DNA from: Mesorhizobium sp. NZP2298
GTDB taxonomy: Bacteria; Pseudomonadota; Alphaproteobacteria; Rhizobiales; Rhizobiaceae
NCBI RefSeq assembly: GCF_013170825.1
Contig: NZ_CP033365.1
Span: forward strand, 4,848,001-4,912,000
Length of the DNA stretch: 64,000 nt
Direction of reading: 5' to 3'
The notes under the pieces were generated by a model, which searched no databases, was not told the DNA's origin, and saw only the letters and a list, made by a program, of their open reading frames with translations. Of the stretch, positions 44,079-55,500 are shown in pieces (the stretch's first letter is position 1; every line of letters starts with the position of its first letter). A program made the translations under genes and the position numbers.

Positions 44079-44630
44079 ATGGTCAAGGTCCTCGATTCAA
44101 TCCTCTCACAGTCCGCCTATTCCGCAGAGATCGACGTTCCGCTCGAGAAGATCGACATCGCCGATTGGCTCTTCAACTTGCCAGAAGCGGAATATCTTCG
44201 CTGCTGCCCGCCCGACCACATTGCAGCGGGCGTCACCTGGACGGACGACGGCCGTCGTATGTCGATCAATGTCGAACAGATCGGCTCGGGCCTCGTGGTG
44301 CAGCACTATGTCGCCGAGGTCGCCGAACCAACCTATTGCCGGATGAACTCAATCTCGGATGTCTTCACTGCCAATGGCAGGACCCAGGTCAATGTTGTCT
44401 GGGAACTCTCTGTTGAGAAGATTGATGACCGCAGATCGCGCTACACCAACAAGGTCACAGCCCATCCGACGGACGCGTTCATGACCTTCATCCAAAACCA
44501 TGGGGTCACCTATGAAAACGCCGCCGCAGCCCGTCAGACGGCAGGCGGAGATCACAACCGTCGCGAAACTCCGCTGTTTGCTGCCAGCCTCGCCCGGCGC
44601 GCGCTTTCGAAGGAAGGAGCCTTGCGATGA
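44079..44630 (+). CDS. Unrecognised small protein, possibly SRPBCC-like
   Basis: A 183-aa soluble protein starting MVKVLDSILSQSAYSAEIDV. It has the alternating strand pattern of a ligand-binding START/SRPBCC fold (for example NVEQIGSGLVVQHYVAEVAE and VNVVWELSVEKIDDRRSRYT), but no diagnostic motif, so the fold is a guess. AAGGAAC lies upstream of ATG 44079. It overlaps the oxidoreductase by four bases and so is probably coupled to it. Confidence 0.75.
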   Translation: MVKVLDSILSQSAYSAEIDVPLEKIDIADWLFNLPEAEYLRCCPPDHIAAGVTWTDDGRRMSINVEQIGSGLVVQHYVAEVAEPTYCRMNSISDVFTANGRTQVNVVWELSVEKIDDRRSRYTNKVTAHPTDAFMTFIQNHGVTYENAAAARQTAGGDHNRRETPLFAASLARRALSKEGALR

Positions 44631-45613
44631 AAGCGATCATCTTCGATGACTTCGGAAGCGCCGATGTAATGCGACTTGCCGACGTCCCTATGCCCGAAGT
44701 GCGTCCCGACGACCTCCTGGTGAAGGTCATGGCGGCAGGTGTCAACCGCGCCGACCTTCTTCAACGTGAAGGTGTCTACGGTTCTCGGACTTACGGCGAC
44801 AGTAGCATTCTGGGCCTTGAGGTCGCGGGAGAAGTGATAGCCGTCGGAAACGCAGTCAGCGACTATGCCGTTGGCGACAGTGTCATGGGGATTGTCGGCG
44901 GCGGCGCCTATGCCCAGTATGCGCGCCTCGACAGCGGCATGGCGACCGTCATTCCATCCGGCATGTCCTTCACCGACGCTGCCGCAGTCATGGAAAGCTT
45001 CGCGACAGCTTGGGAAGCGCTGGCAAATCTCGGAGGAATCGCGAAGGGCGAACTCATTCTCGTCCATGCTGCTGCAGGCGGCATCGGATCGGCTGCGGTC
45101 CAACTTGCAAAGGCTCAGGGCGCGACAGTGCTGGCCACTGCGTCTGGAAACAACATCGAAAGGGTACTGGCCCTCGGCGCGGATGCCGTCTTTGATTACA
45201 GGCAGGTCGACTTTGAGGCAGAGATCATTGACGTGACAGCCTCACGCGGTGTGGACCTGATCATCGACTTTGTCGGCGGGTCCTACTTGGCCCGTAACAT
45301 CAGAAGTCTTGCGCCTGGCGGTCGGCTTGTTCAGGTCGGCCTGTTGGGGCGTGATGACAATGCCATCATTCCCCTCGGTACCGTTCTTCACAACCACCTG
45401 CAACTGCTGGGGACGGTCATGAAATCCAGATCTCGGGCAGAGAAGAGAAAGATGATCCGGCGGTTCAGGGACCAGGTGCTGCCAATGATGGGCAAAGAAC
45501 TTCATCCCCTCGTTGGAGCAACGTATCCGCTCTCGGCAACCTCGGATGCCCATCGTCGCATGGAAGCCGGCGGTGTGTTCGGCAAAATCGTTCTTGGCGA
45601 TTTTCATCCGTGA
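44627..45613 (+). CDS. Quinone oxidoreductase, zinc-type MDR superfamily
   Basis: A 328-aa NADPH-dependent oxidoreductase of the QOR group. The dinucleotide-binding motif is LVHAAAGGIGSAAVQLAKAQ; the N-terminal GroES-like domain contains AAGVNRADLLQREGVYG. It lacks the cysteine/histidine zinc ligands of true alcohol dehydrogenases, as expected for QORs. Its role may be detoxification of quinones or enals. It is controlled, by position, by the divergent LysR gene. Confidence 0.9.
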   Translation: MKAIIFDDFGSADVMRLADVPMPEVRPDDLLVKVMAAGVNRADLLQREGVYGSRTYGDSSILGLEVAGEVIAVGNAVSDYAVGDSVMGIVGGGAYAQYARLDSGMATVIPSGMSFTDAAAVMESFATAWEALANLGGIAKGELILVHAAAGGIGSAAVQLAKAQGATVLATASGNNIERVLALGADAVFDYRQVDFEAEIIDVTASRGVDLIIDFVGGSYLARNIRSLAPGGRLVQVGLLGRDDNAIIPLGTVLHNHLQLLGTVMKSRSRAEKRKMIRRFRDQVLPMMGKELHPLVGATYPLSATSDAHRRMEAGGVFGKIVLGDFHP

Positions 45614-45909
45614 TGCCGAAAGAAAGATTCCGCTCTTGAACGGGATAGGAGTGACGGACCTACCCTCAGATATCGGCGTACGGATCACGAACCGTCGTCG
45701 CGGGTGCGTCCGCTTATAGGCGCGCGCCGCGATGACTTCTATGGCCGAAATGAGGCGCATTGCGTCCGGCAGCATTGGGCCGAAGGCTGACTGGCAACTT
45801 CTGGCCTCAGATGGTCAACAACGGACTTTTCAGTCAGCTCGAGTATCGTAGTGACCCGACCCCGGGTGAAAGCCCAGCGCTCTTGGTGCCGGGCGTCGGA
45901 TCTTTTCCG
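45614..45909. other. Gap between quinone oxidoreductase and DUF1127 gene
   Basis: 296 bp where the two genes converge. Only short frames without family features are present. No clear intrinsic terminator was found. Confidence 0.4.
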
Positions 45910-46152
45910 CTAACGCATCGAGATCAGGTTGGTGACAAGGCCGGCTTTGACAACCAGCTCGGGCCGAGAAGGCTGAGGAAGGCCAACATCCCGCAACTGG
46001 TCGGCAGTCAAATCGGCCAGTGCGCTGCGTGTAGCCGTTGCGCGCTGCCACTTTCTGACAGCCGCAATCGTCGTTTTCATGTTCGCCAGTCCGAATAACA
46101 ACGCGCGCTTTCTCGGCGCGCGATCTTCGAGGTGCGTTGTCATCTCAATCAT
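45910..46152 (-). CDS. DUF1127 protein
   Basis: An 80-aa protein with the DUF1127 signature RKWQRATATRSALADLTADQ followed by LRDVGL. DUF1127 proteins are small, arginine-rich and widespread in alphaproteobacteria, where some bind RNA or take part in stress and phosphate responses. The first 25 residues are an extra leader. GGAGA lies seven bases upstream of ATG 46152. It is divergent from the BTAD-TPR regulator. Confidence 0.85.
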   Translation of the reverse strand: MIEMTTHLEDRAPRKRALLFGLANMKTTIAAVRKWQRATATRSALADLTADQLRDVGLPQPSRPELVVKAGLVTNLISMR

Positions 46153-46321
46153 TGTTCGTCTCCGCTTTCTGTATCACCTCCAGAACTTCCCACCATGGCG
46201 CTTGGCCGCCGTTGGGCTGTGCGCTAACAACATGGAAAAGGCCGGCGCTCTGGCGCTAAATCTGCGTTAAATCGAACGACGGACTTGCTATTTTTGCAGC
46301 TCGGGTCGAACTCTGGCGACG

Positions 46322-48334
46322 ATGGTGCGCATCCGGTTGTTCGGCGGCATAGAAGTCATATCTCCAGGGGGCCAGGCCGTGCGCTTTGCCACCCGCAAGG
46401 CTGCGCTGCTTTTGGCAGCCCTCGTCCTGGCCGGCAGTCGCAGCCTGCGGCGGGAGCAGATCTCCGAAGCGTTGTGGCCGGGCCGCGACAATGTTCAGGC
46501 GCGCAACAGCCTGCGGCAGGCACTTGTCGATATCAGGCGTTCCTTTCCGAACGACGGCAGCGCCGACATCCGCATCGAGGGAGATCAGGAGACCGTCGCG
46601 CTCGTCGTCGCTCCGGATCATACGGACATCTCGCTCTTCGATCTGAAGCTCGAGGCCAGCCAAGCCGCCGATCTTGCCATTGCCGCGGATCTCTATCGCG
46701 GTGAATTGCTTGCGGGCGAGGCCATCCCGGATGGGCTGGACGAGTGGTTCGGGCCATATCAAAGCAGCTACCAGCGCAAGGCGTTGCAACTGGTGGAGCA
46801 GCTCGGTCTTGCACAGGCTGCACCCGGCTCGGCGGAAGAGGCAGCTTGCGAGAGGCTCGCGGAGAGGCTGCTCGCTTCAGACCCTGCCGCGGAAGCCGCC
46901 CATCGGGCGTTGATCCGCATCCACGCTCACCGGGGGCACGAGAACCTGGCCTTGCGCCAGTTCGAGCTGTGCCGGGCTGCCTTGAGAAAGCAGCTCGGCG
47001 TGGAACCGGAAGCGCAGACCAATTCCCTGGCCGCTGCCCTGCAATTGCGCGAAGGAGCCGAACATCGTATCGTCCCGGCCTCCGAGATCACGTCGCAGCA
47101 GGTGGCAGTCCCGGCTCCGATGAAACAAGACGACCGCCCGTCGGTCGCGGTGCTGCCATTTCAGAATTTGAGCGGCGATGCCGAGCAGGAATATTTTGCC
47201 GACGGCATCGTGGAAGACATCATCACTGCGCTGGCTCGCTTCCGTCACCTGTTCGTCATAGCCCGAAATTCGAGCTTCACCTACAAGGGGCGGGCCGTCG
47301 ACACAAAGCAGGTTGGGCGTGAGTTGAACGTGCGCTACGTCGTCGAGGGAAGCGTGCGCCGGGCTGGCGAGCGTCTGCGCATCAGTGCGCAACTGATCGA
47401 CGCCTCGACAGGCGCTCATCTATGGGCGGATCGTTTTGACGGACCGCTGGCCGATGTCTTCGATCTGCAGGACCAGGTCGCATCGAGCATCGTTGGCGCC
47501 ATAACGCCGAAGGTGGAGGAGGCGGAGATCGAGCGTGCCAAGAGCAAGCCGACCGAGAGCCTCGATGCCTATGACTACTATCTCCGCGGCCTGGCGGTGT
47601 TTGACCGGACCGCGACCAGCAGGGCGGCCATAGACGAGGCTTTACAGCTCTTCACGCAGGCGATCGCTCATGACCCGGAGTTCGCCATAGCCTATGCCAG
47701 GGCGGCGCGATGTTATGTCACCCGAAAGAGCAACGGCTGGATGGTCGATCGCGCAAAAGAGGTTGCCGAAGCCATGCGACTGGCGAGGCGCGCGGTCGAG
47801 CTCGGGCGGGATGACGCGATCGCGCTGTCGTTCGGTGGATATGTGCTGGGCTACATTGGTGGAGAGCTTGAGGACTGTGCTGCCTGTATCGACCGGGCCC
47901 TTGTCCTCAACGCGAATCTGGCTGTGGCGTGGGGCTACAGCAGTTGGGCGAAGGCCTGCCTGGGCGAACCGGACGAGGCCGTCGAGCACGCCGCCCTTGC
48001 CATGCGCCTGAGCCCATTGGACCCGCGCCTGTTCGCATGGCAGTTTTGCACTGCGCTGGCGCATTTCTGCGGTGGCCGCTACGACAACGCGGTCTCGTGG
48101 GCAAGAATGTCCTTGCTCTCCCAGCCCAACTACGCGAGCGCGATGCGCGTCATTGCGGCCAGTCATGCCCTTGCGGGACGGCTCGGGAAAGCACAGGAAA
48201 TGGTCGCCCGCCTGCGCGTCCTCAATCCCACCCTCCGGCTTTCGAATCTCGCCGACGTGCTGCCCCCGTTCCGTCGAGCGGATGACCGCGATCGGTATAT
48301 CGAGGGCCTCAGGAAAGCCGGGCTGCCAGAGTGA
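46322..48334 (+). CDS. BTAD-domain transcriptional regulator with CyaA-type and TPR region
   Basis: A 670-aa protein. The N-terminal OmpR-type winged helix (about residues 1-95: RIRLFGGIEVISPGG, RREQISEALWPGRDNVQARN) and BTAD helices (about residues 95-240) match SARP/AfsR-like activators. The middle region SVAVLPFQNLSGDAEQEYFA followed by DGIVEDIITALARF is the beta-sheet domain found in adenylate-cyclase-like and TolB-like regulators. TPRs follow to the end (about residues 420-660). The effector and targets are unknown. It diverges from the DUF1127 gene, which could be a target. Confidence 0.9.
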   Translation: MVRIRLFGGIEVISPGGQAVRFATRKAALLLAALVLAGSRSLRREQISEALWPGRDNVQARNSLRQALVDIRRSFPNDGSADIRIEGDQETVALVVAPDHTDISLFDLKLEASQAADLAIAADLYRGELLAGEAIPDGLDEWFGPYQSSYQRKALQLVEQLGLAQAAPGSAEEAACERLAERLLASDPAAEAAHRALIRIHAHRGHENLALRQFELCRAALRKQLGVEPEAQTNSLAAALQLREGAEHRIVPASEITSQQVAVPAPMKQDDRPSVAVLPFQNLSGDAEQEYFADGIVEDIITALARFRHLFVIARNSSFTYKGRAVDTKQVGRELNVRYVVEGSVRRAGERLRISAQLIDASTGAHLWADRFDGPLADVFDLQDQVASSIVGAITPKVEEAEIERAKSKPTESLDAYDYYLRGLAVFDRTATSRAAIDEALQLFTQAIAHDPEFAIAYARAARCYVTRKSNGWMVDRAKEVAEAMRLARRAVELGRDDAIALSFGGYVLGYIGGELEDCAACIDRALVLNANLAVAWGYSSWAKACLGEPDEAVEHAALAMRLSPLDPRLFAWQFCTALAHFCGGRYDNAVSWARMSLLSQPNYASAMRVIAASHALAGRLGKAQEMVARLRVLNPTLRLSNLADVLPPFRRADDRDRYIEGLRKAGLPE

Positions 48335-48980
48335 CTTGCCCGCGAAATCGGGCTAGCGATCATTTCCCGAAGTCGACTCCAGATCAGCAACGGCTGTCGA
48401 AGCAGTGCCAGTCTCATCGCCCACTTCTTCAACAAAATCGGCGCAACCGCGACTTCCAGAGTGGTCGCCAGCCATGTCCGCTTCCAGGCGGTGGCAGAGC
48501 TGACCTTAACGGCCGAAACCAGGCGCAAAGCTGCCGTTCGCGTCGTGATAGCTTTTCGGGCCAGACTCTCCCATTCCCTGCCGGTCTGTGCAGCACCGAG
48601 ACACGCCCATCACGCCCGACGCTGTAGAAGATATCGCATGCTCTCCGAGTGGGGGGAAGGGCGGTAGCGCTCTCCCGACTCGAACCCCCATAGATGCTTG
48701 GATCAAGTTGCACCACAGCGGATCCAGACACCCCGACCTCCTTCAGTAGCGCGCGCATCTCGACGGGAGCCGCAAGACAGAAAGTGCGAAAAGTTTCCAG
48801 GAACCCCAGTCGATGGCCAATTGTAGAACCGTTGACGTCCGCATTGAGACCGGCAGCGGATCGACGGCTCTTGTTGTGAATTAATAGCCGACCACTGCAT
48901 TACGACGCAGCGCAGCGCCACTTGAACCAGTGGCAAGCATCGGCTTTTTCGCTAAGAAGCGCGCGCTCCGGCAGGAATTG
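48335..48980. other. Gene-poor region with an att-like sequence
   Basis: 646 bp without a confident gene. Minus-strand frames show LGFLETFRTFC-like peptide, as also seen at 22.07 kb, which is the translation of the att-flank repeat rather than a protein. A 48778-48809 repeat is listed separately. The region might be the edge of an accreted element. Confidence 0.5.
48778..48809 (+). repeat. att-flank repeat, third copy
   Basis: CAGAAAGTGCGAAAA, eleven bases, then CCCCAG. It matches 22066-22098 in sequence and almost in spacing. The following bases (TCGATGG) differ from the tRNA-derived CCAAACTGGA, so the core has decayed or belongs to a different site. The 76-bp-offset block of the other copies is absent. 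Confidence 0.5.
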
Positions 48981-49523
48981 TCACGCTCCAGCGAGGACGC
49001 CAAGCCTGTCCAGAGCAGGTGCAAGCCCTTTCAACGACACGGGCAGGACCACATCCTTCTGGTCCGTGCTTCTGACCTTGATCTTCAGCACCGAACCGGC
49101 CCGCAAAGCTGCGACTGTCTCTTTCCCGAGGCTGAGGGGCACGATGCAGCCGGCCGGCAAGCAGGTGGAGAAGCGCAGCGCCTCCAGCGGCTGCCCGTCG
49201 TCGATCTGCAAGGTGGCGCCAGCGTCGAGCATAAGCCCAAACGGAAGGACGAGGTTGCCGCCAAGCGTCGCACCGCTGTTTCCCCTAAGCTCGACAGCCA
49301 TGACTCGCTGGCCGTTCTGCTGCGTTTGTTGCTGGGAGACGGCGCACGCTATTTGTGGTGCCCCGCTTTGACAGGTCAGGTTCCAGTCCTGGTAGCTCTC
49401 CTGGAGCGAAGTCGCACCGCCTGGAAGCCCTGTCGTCTCTTGAGCAAATGCCGAAATCGCAAAGCCCATTACGAGCAGCGCGGTGGCCGCCAATAGGCTT
49501 CTGCCCCAGTTCTTGCGCGTCAT
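48981..49523 (-). CDS. Invasion-associated locus B (IalB) family protein
   Basis: A 180-aa secreted protein. The signal peptide is MTRKNWGRSLLAATALLVMG, ending AISAFA before QETT. The mature protein has the IalB-family pattern SLQESYQDWNLTCQSGAPQI, then CAVSQQQTQQNGQRVMAVEL. Four cysteines lie at conserved spots for disulfides (LTCQ, IACA, STCLPAGC). The start is ATG 49523, with AGGAG eight bases upstream; a GTG at 49532 is inside this region. IalB proteins were first linked to host-cell invasion in Bartonella; in soil bacteria their role is unclear. It follows the giant autotransporter gene by 75 bp on the same strand. Confidence 0.92.
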   Translation of the reverse strand: MTRKNWGRSLLAATALLVMGFAISAFAQETTGLPGGATSLQESYQDWNLTCQSGAPQIACAVSQQQTQQNGQRVMAVELRGNSGATLGGNLVLPFGLMLDAGATLQIDDGQPLEALRFSTCLPAGCIVPLSLGKETVAALRAGSVLKIKVRSTDQKDVVLPVSLKGLAPALDRLGVLAGA

Positions 49524-49598
49524 ATCATCCACTCCTATCGAGCCGGGCGCACTCGATCCCGCTCCTGATCCTTACATGCCAGCCCGGGTATCGGCTGA

Positions 49599-52500
49599 CT
49601 ACCATGTGACGCTGAGGCCGAGCTTCGCGCCGATCGACTGGCTGTCGCCAAACTCCTTCAGGCTCGACTTGGCAAAGGCCTCGCCAAAGACCGTGTAGCG
49701 ATCATCGGCCCAAGAGAGCGATCCGCCGAGACCTGCGCCGGCCCACAGAGGCTGATCGTGCTCGTGAAACGAAGTGCCCGAGACGTCCACGTTGTTGCCA
49801 TCGAGGAAATCGTAATAGAGGTTGGCGATGCCGTAGAGGTGCGAGCGGTTTACCTTGCCTCGTGCACCCGTCCAGGCATCCTCATAGTCGAGGGACAGGC
49901 CGGCACGGCCGATCAGCGCCTCGCTGCTGTCAAGCGAAACCGCCGCGTCGAACGGATCGGTGAAGCTGTCGAAGCGGACCGCGGAATAGGAGAGCTGAGC
50001 CTGCGGCGCCAGCGTCCATTTGCCCCCGAGCGCTAATTTCTGGCCGGCTTCGATGCTCAGCGCATAGCCGAATCCATTATTGCCCTTGGCGAGCTCGCTG
50101 CCCAGCGTGGCGGACTTCAAGTCGCTGTCATACCACGACACCTGCGCCTGGCCATCGGCGTAGAAACCGTTATCGCCATACCAGGTCAGGGTACCAGCGA
50201 AGCCATAGCCCTTGGCATTGATGGAGCCGACGCCATAGATCGACGAGACCTCCGACGAGGCTGTGCCATAATGGAAAGAGACACCGCCGAGCAGGATACC
50301 GGTAGCGTCCTCGTAGAGCAGCCCGTCGACCCCCGTCTCCAGCTTCCATGTCGTCACGTCATAGTCCGAGACCGTTGTGGCGCTCTCGGGGCTCTGGCTC
50401 GTGTGAGCGGCCTCGATGCGGGCCCAAATGGCGTTCTGTGTCGGAACGCTGCCGATCTCGTCGGCGCCCTGAGCGGCACCTGTCCAGGAGCGGTTGCCGA
50501 GCCGCTGCTGCAGGGTACCCAGCTCGTTGAGACTCTGCAGGACGCCTGGATAGGCCTCATAGATCGGCACCGCCGGCGAATAGAGCGGGTTCGGCGATCC
50601 ATTGATGAGCGCGGAGCGCAAATACCAGTCACCATCCGTCGGCGTGCTCACGCCGTTCTTGTAGAGCCTGTAGGCATAGGCGCCGCTGACCACGGCCTGG
50701 TCGCCCTGGAAGACATAGTCACCGGCAAGAGAGAAGGTGCCGACCGAGCTCCCGTCGATATCGACGATCTTGATGCCCTCGACGGTCTGGGCCCCTGCCC
50801 CACCGACATTGGCGACGGCAAGAATGCCGGTGCCGGAGGTGCTGCCGTGGATGACGACCTTGTCGGTGGTCGAAGCATCGCCATCGAGCGCTGCATTGAG
50901 GAAGATGGTTCCGCCGTTGCCGGTGTAATCGCCATTGACGGTCAGCGTCGTGCCCGGCGCGCTGCCCAACCGCACGGACCCCGCATTGCCGAGCGAGGCC
51001 ACGGTCTGGTTGAAACTGCGGAGATCGAGCGTTGCACCTGAGGCGACGGTGTATGCCGATGCCGCGCCCAGCGCATCCGCCGCACCCGCCGACAAGGTGC
51101 CCTGCTGGACAGAGGTCGGGCCGGCGAAAGCGGAGCCCCCTGCGGTCAGCACAAGGGTTCCATCCCCGGCTTTGGTGAATGCACCCGATCCGGTCAGCGC
51201 GCCGTTCATGGTCAAAGTCGTGGCGGCGGCGGTGGAGACCGTGCCGGAGCTCATCACGTTCACCGCGCGCGCGGTGGCGAAGCTGCCAGTGGTGCGCAGC
51301 GTGCCGCCGTCGAAGCTGAGTCCGCCTGCCGCGTCGCCAAGGTTAGCGTCGGCGGAGACCTGCAGCGTGCCGCCGTTGATCGCTGTACCGCCGGTGTAGG
51401 TATTGGCGCCGGTCAGGACCAGCGCGCCGCGGTCGGATTTGACCAATTGCGCGTCGCCCGAGAGAACCGAGGCGATCGTTGCCTTCATCGTGGCGCCGGC
51501 GGCGGTGCCGTCACCGACGACGATGCTGCTCGACGGTCCGGTAAGGTCGATGCCGTCACCCTGGACAACATAGCCATCGGTCATGAACTGCATGCCGGAG
51601 GCCGTCACCTGCCCCAAGCCGTCATCCACCGTCACCGCGCCGGCCTGGCCGGCAAAGATTCCAAAGGAGCCATCGTTAAAGGGAGCATTGATGGTGCCGG
51701 CCTCGTTGGCCCAGTTGTCATTGCCGGCCGAGGTCTGCCAGACGCCATCGCCGCCATTGATTACCCCGTTGTTCTTCGGCCCGGCAGCGCCGTCCCAGTA
51801 GTTGAAGGTCAGGCCTTGGGTGTTGACTAGGTTCACCTGGTGATCGATCGAGGTCTGGATCGAATAGCCGGTTGACGGGATCGTGCCCACGACGAGGCCG
51901 TTGTTGGTCAGCGTGCCGCCATAGCTGAAGACGCGGTAGACGCCCGGCCCGAAGGTACCGCCTGCGCTCGTGGTGACATTGAGCTTGCCGTCGAGGACGA
52001 GATTGCCGCCGACTGTCGTGAGGTCATTAAGCGCGCCACCGACGACGTTCGCCTCGCCGAAGGAATAGTTCAGGACCGAGCCGCTGGAGAGGTTGAGGTT
52101 ACCAGTGATGGCCAGCGTGCCTGGGGTGCCGTCGACTGAGCCGGGCGCCAAGGTACCTCCGTCGGAGACAATCACATCGCCGCCGATCGAGCCCTTGCCG
52201 CCAATCGTCGCGCCGCTCGCGACCGAGACGAGGCCGGTAGCAGCGCTGTTGTCGCCATCGACATAGAGGCCGCCCGTCGTCACCGTGGTCGGCCCGGCAT
52301 AGCTGTTGGAGCCGGTCAGTGTGAGTGCTCCGATGCCGGTCTTGTTCAAACCGCCAGCGCTGGTGATCGGGCCCGAAAGGGTAAGATTCGCATCGGTCTG
52401 GAAGGTGGCGGTACCTGCATTGAGAGTGACGTCTCGCGCCGAGGTGAAGGCCGCGGTGGTCTGCAGCGTTGCGCCATCGTCCAGGCTCAAGCCGCCGGAG

Positions 52501-55500
52501 GGATCGCCCAGATTGGCATCGGCCGAAACCTGCAGCGTGCCGCCCTTGATGGCCGTGCCGCCGGTGTAGCTGCTGGTGCCGGCCAGCACCAGCGTGCCAA
52601 GGTCGGTCTTCACCAGCTGAGTGGCGCCTGTGAGGTTCGATGCGATGGTTCCGCTGAAGCCTGCCCCGACCAGCGTGCCGTCGCCGACCCGGATGGTCGA
52701 CTGCGGCCCGAGCAATTCGATGTCCTGTCCCTGGACCACATACCCGCCGGTCGCGAACTGCATGCCCACGGCCTGCACCTGGCCATTGGTGTTGTCGACG
52801 CTGACCATACCGGCTGCGCCGGCAAAGATGGCAAGGCTGCCGTTGGTGAAGGCCGCGTTCAGGTTGCCATCCGAACCGGTCCAGTTGTCGTCTCCAGCGG
52901 CCCGCCAGGTTCCGTTTCCTCCGTTGACAACGTCATTGCTTTTTGGACCGGCGTCGCCATCCCAGAAATTGAGGGTCTGGCCGCTGATGTCGACGAGGTT
53001 GACCTGACCCGCGACCGACGTCTGCACCACGTGGTTGGCCGATGTTGTGTCCAGCCCGTTGTCGGCAAGCGCGCCGTCATAGCTGATGACGCGATAGATG
53101 CCCGGCCCGAAATTGCCGCCCGGGGCTTCCGTGACATTGATGGTACCATCGAGCGTCAGATTGCCATGCACGACGGTCAGATCGTTGTAAGCGCCGCCGA
53201 CCACGCCCGCCTGGCCGAACGAATAGTCGAGGTTCGACCCGGAGGCCAGATCGAGACTGCCATTGATCGTGAGCGTGCCGGGCGCGGCGCCAAGGCCGCC
53301 AGGAGCCAGTCTGCCTGCCACGTCAACAAAGACGTCACCGCCGACAACGCCCGTGCCGCCAAGCGTACCCGCGGCGACGATGGTCTGTCCGTTCGCCGCA
53401 GTCTGGTCTCCATTGATGTAGAGCCCACCGCCACCGTTGATGATGGTGAAGCTGGAATAGCTATTCTCGGCCGTGAGCACGGTGGTCCCCGTTCCGGCCT
53501 GGGTAACGCTGCCGCTGCCGGAGATCGTGCCGTCGAATGTATAAAGGTTGGAGCGATTGAAGCTGAGCGTGCCGTCGTCGACCACATCGCCGAGAACCGC
53601 ACCCGTCGTGCCGCCAGTGCCCAAAGCCAGGACGCCGCCCGCAATGGTCGTGCCGCCGGTGTAGGTGTTGTCGGCACCGAGGAACAGCGCTCCCGTGCCG
53701 GTTTTTGTCAGCCCGCCCGCGCCGTCGATGGTTCCATTCCATACAAGCGTATTGTCAATCTCGAATGTGCCGCCGCCCGCTTCAAGGGTCGCGTTGCGTC
53801 CGGAAGTCACGTTGGACAGGCTGCTCACGTGCAGGGTGCCGCCATCGAAAGTGACCTTGCCCGCCGCACTGCCAAGATTGGCGTCGGCCGTGATCAGGAC
53901 CGTGCCCCCTTTGATGAACGTGCCTCCCTGATAGGTGTTGGAGCCTGCCAGGACGAGTGTGCCGCCGCCTTGTTTGGTCAACGCGCCAACACCTGCGATG
54001 GTGCCGCCGAGCGCCAGGTTGGTCGCGCCGTCGATATCGAATGTGCCGCCGCCGGCGTTGAGCGTCACGAAGCGCCCGGAAGCGATACCGGCGGTTGTAT
54101 GCAGCGTGCCGCCGTCAAGCGAAAGAACCCCGGGGAAGCCGCCGAGATTGCTGTCGGAGGAAATCTGCACGGTGCCGCCGTTGATCGCGGTGCCGCCGGT
54201 GTAGGTGTTGGCACCTGCCAAAACCAGCGTGCCGGCGTCGGTTTTGACCAGTTGCCCGGCCCCCGTGAGGTTCGAGGCGATGGTTGCCGTATAGCCCGCG
54301 CTCGCCGCCGAGCCGTCGCCAACGCGGATGATCGACTGCGGCCCAACAAGCCCTACGTCCGCGCCCTGCACCTGGTAGCCGCCGATCGCGAATTGCATGC
54401 CGACAGCCAAAACCGGGCCATTCGTGCCGTCCACCGTCACCATCCCAGCCGTACCCTGGAAGATGGCGAAGCTGCCATTGGCAAAGGGAGCGGCGAAAAG
54501 TCCGGTCGAGTCCGTCCAGTTCTGGTCGCCGGCGGCACGCCAGGTGCCGTTGCCGCCATTGACGGCACCGTTGGAATGCGGACCGGCGTCGCCGTCCCAG
54601 TAGCTCAGCGTCAGGCCCGCCGAGTTGACCAAATTGACCTGGTTGGCGACCGATGTCTGCACGAAATAGTTCGGATCGGTGACGTTGAGGCCGTTGTCGA
54701 TCAGCGAGCCGCCATAGTTGAACACGCGATAGATGCCGGGGCCGAAGCTGCCGCCCGATGTCTGCGTAATGTTGAGCATACCGTCGAGGGTGAGATTGCC
54801 GCCGACGTTGATCAGGTCGTTGAGCGCGCCGCCAGGCACATTGGCCTGGCCGAAATCGACGTTGAGGTTGGAATTGCCGAGGGCGAGATTGCCGTTGATG
54901 GTCAGCGTGCCGGGCATGCTGCCTGCTCCACCGGCGCTCAACGTGCCGCCGTCGGCGACCGTGACGCTGCCGCCGATAATGCCTGTGCCGCCAAGCGTCG
55001 CGCCGCCGGCGACCGAAATCTGCCCGGCCGCGCCCGACTGGTTGCCGTTGACGAGCAGGGTGCCGGCATTGACGTTGGTCGCGCCGCTATAGCTGTTGGT
55101 GCCAGTGAGCGTCGTAACGCCGCTGCCGAGCTTGTTGACCGTGCCGCTGCCCGAGATCGCGCCGGCAAAGATGTAATCGCTGTTGAGGTTGAAGGCGAGC
55201 ACGCCGTTGTTCGTAACGGCTGGCGTCGCGAGCGCCCCGGCCGTCGCGCCGTTGCCGATTTGCAGCGTCCCGGACTGTATAGTCGTGCCGGCACTGTAGC
55301 CGTGGTTGCCGGTCAGCGTTAGTGTGCCGGCGCCCTGCTTGGAGAGAGTCTCGAAATTGCTGACATTGGCGGCGTCCAGTGTCCGCCCCGCGGCGGTAAC
55401 CACTTGCAGCGTGTCGCCCGCGCCGGTTTCGCCGCCGGTGCCCGCATCGACGCCCGCGCCACTGATGACGGCGGTGTCATTGAGCACCAGCGTGTCGTTG

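Noticed and set aside
48429..48758. Minus-strand frame of 109 codons
   Set aside because: Its upstream part translates the att-flank repeat and the rest has no protein-like features.
53031..55322. Plus-strand open frame of 763 codons
   Set aside because: Antisense to the autotransporter repeats. The long frame arises from the high GC content and repetition, with no family signal.
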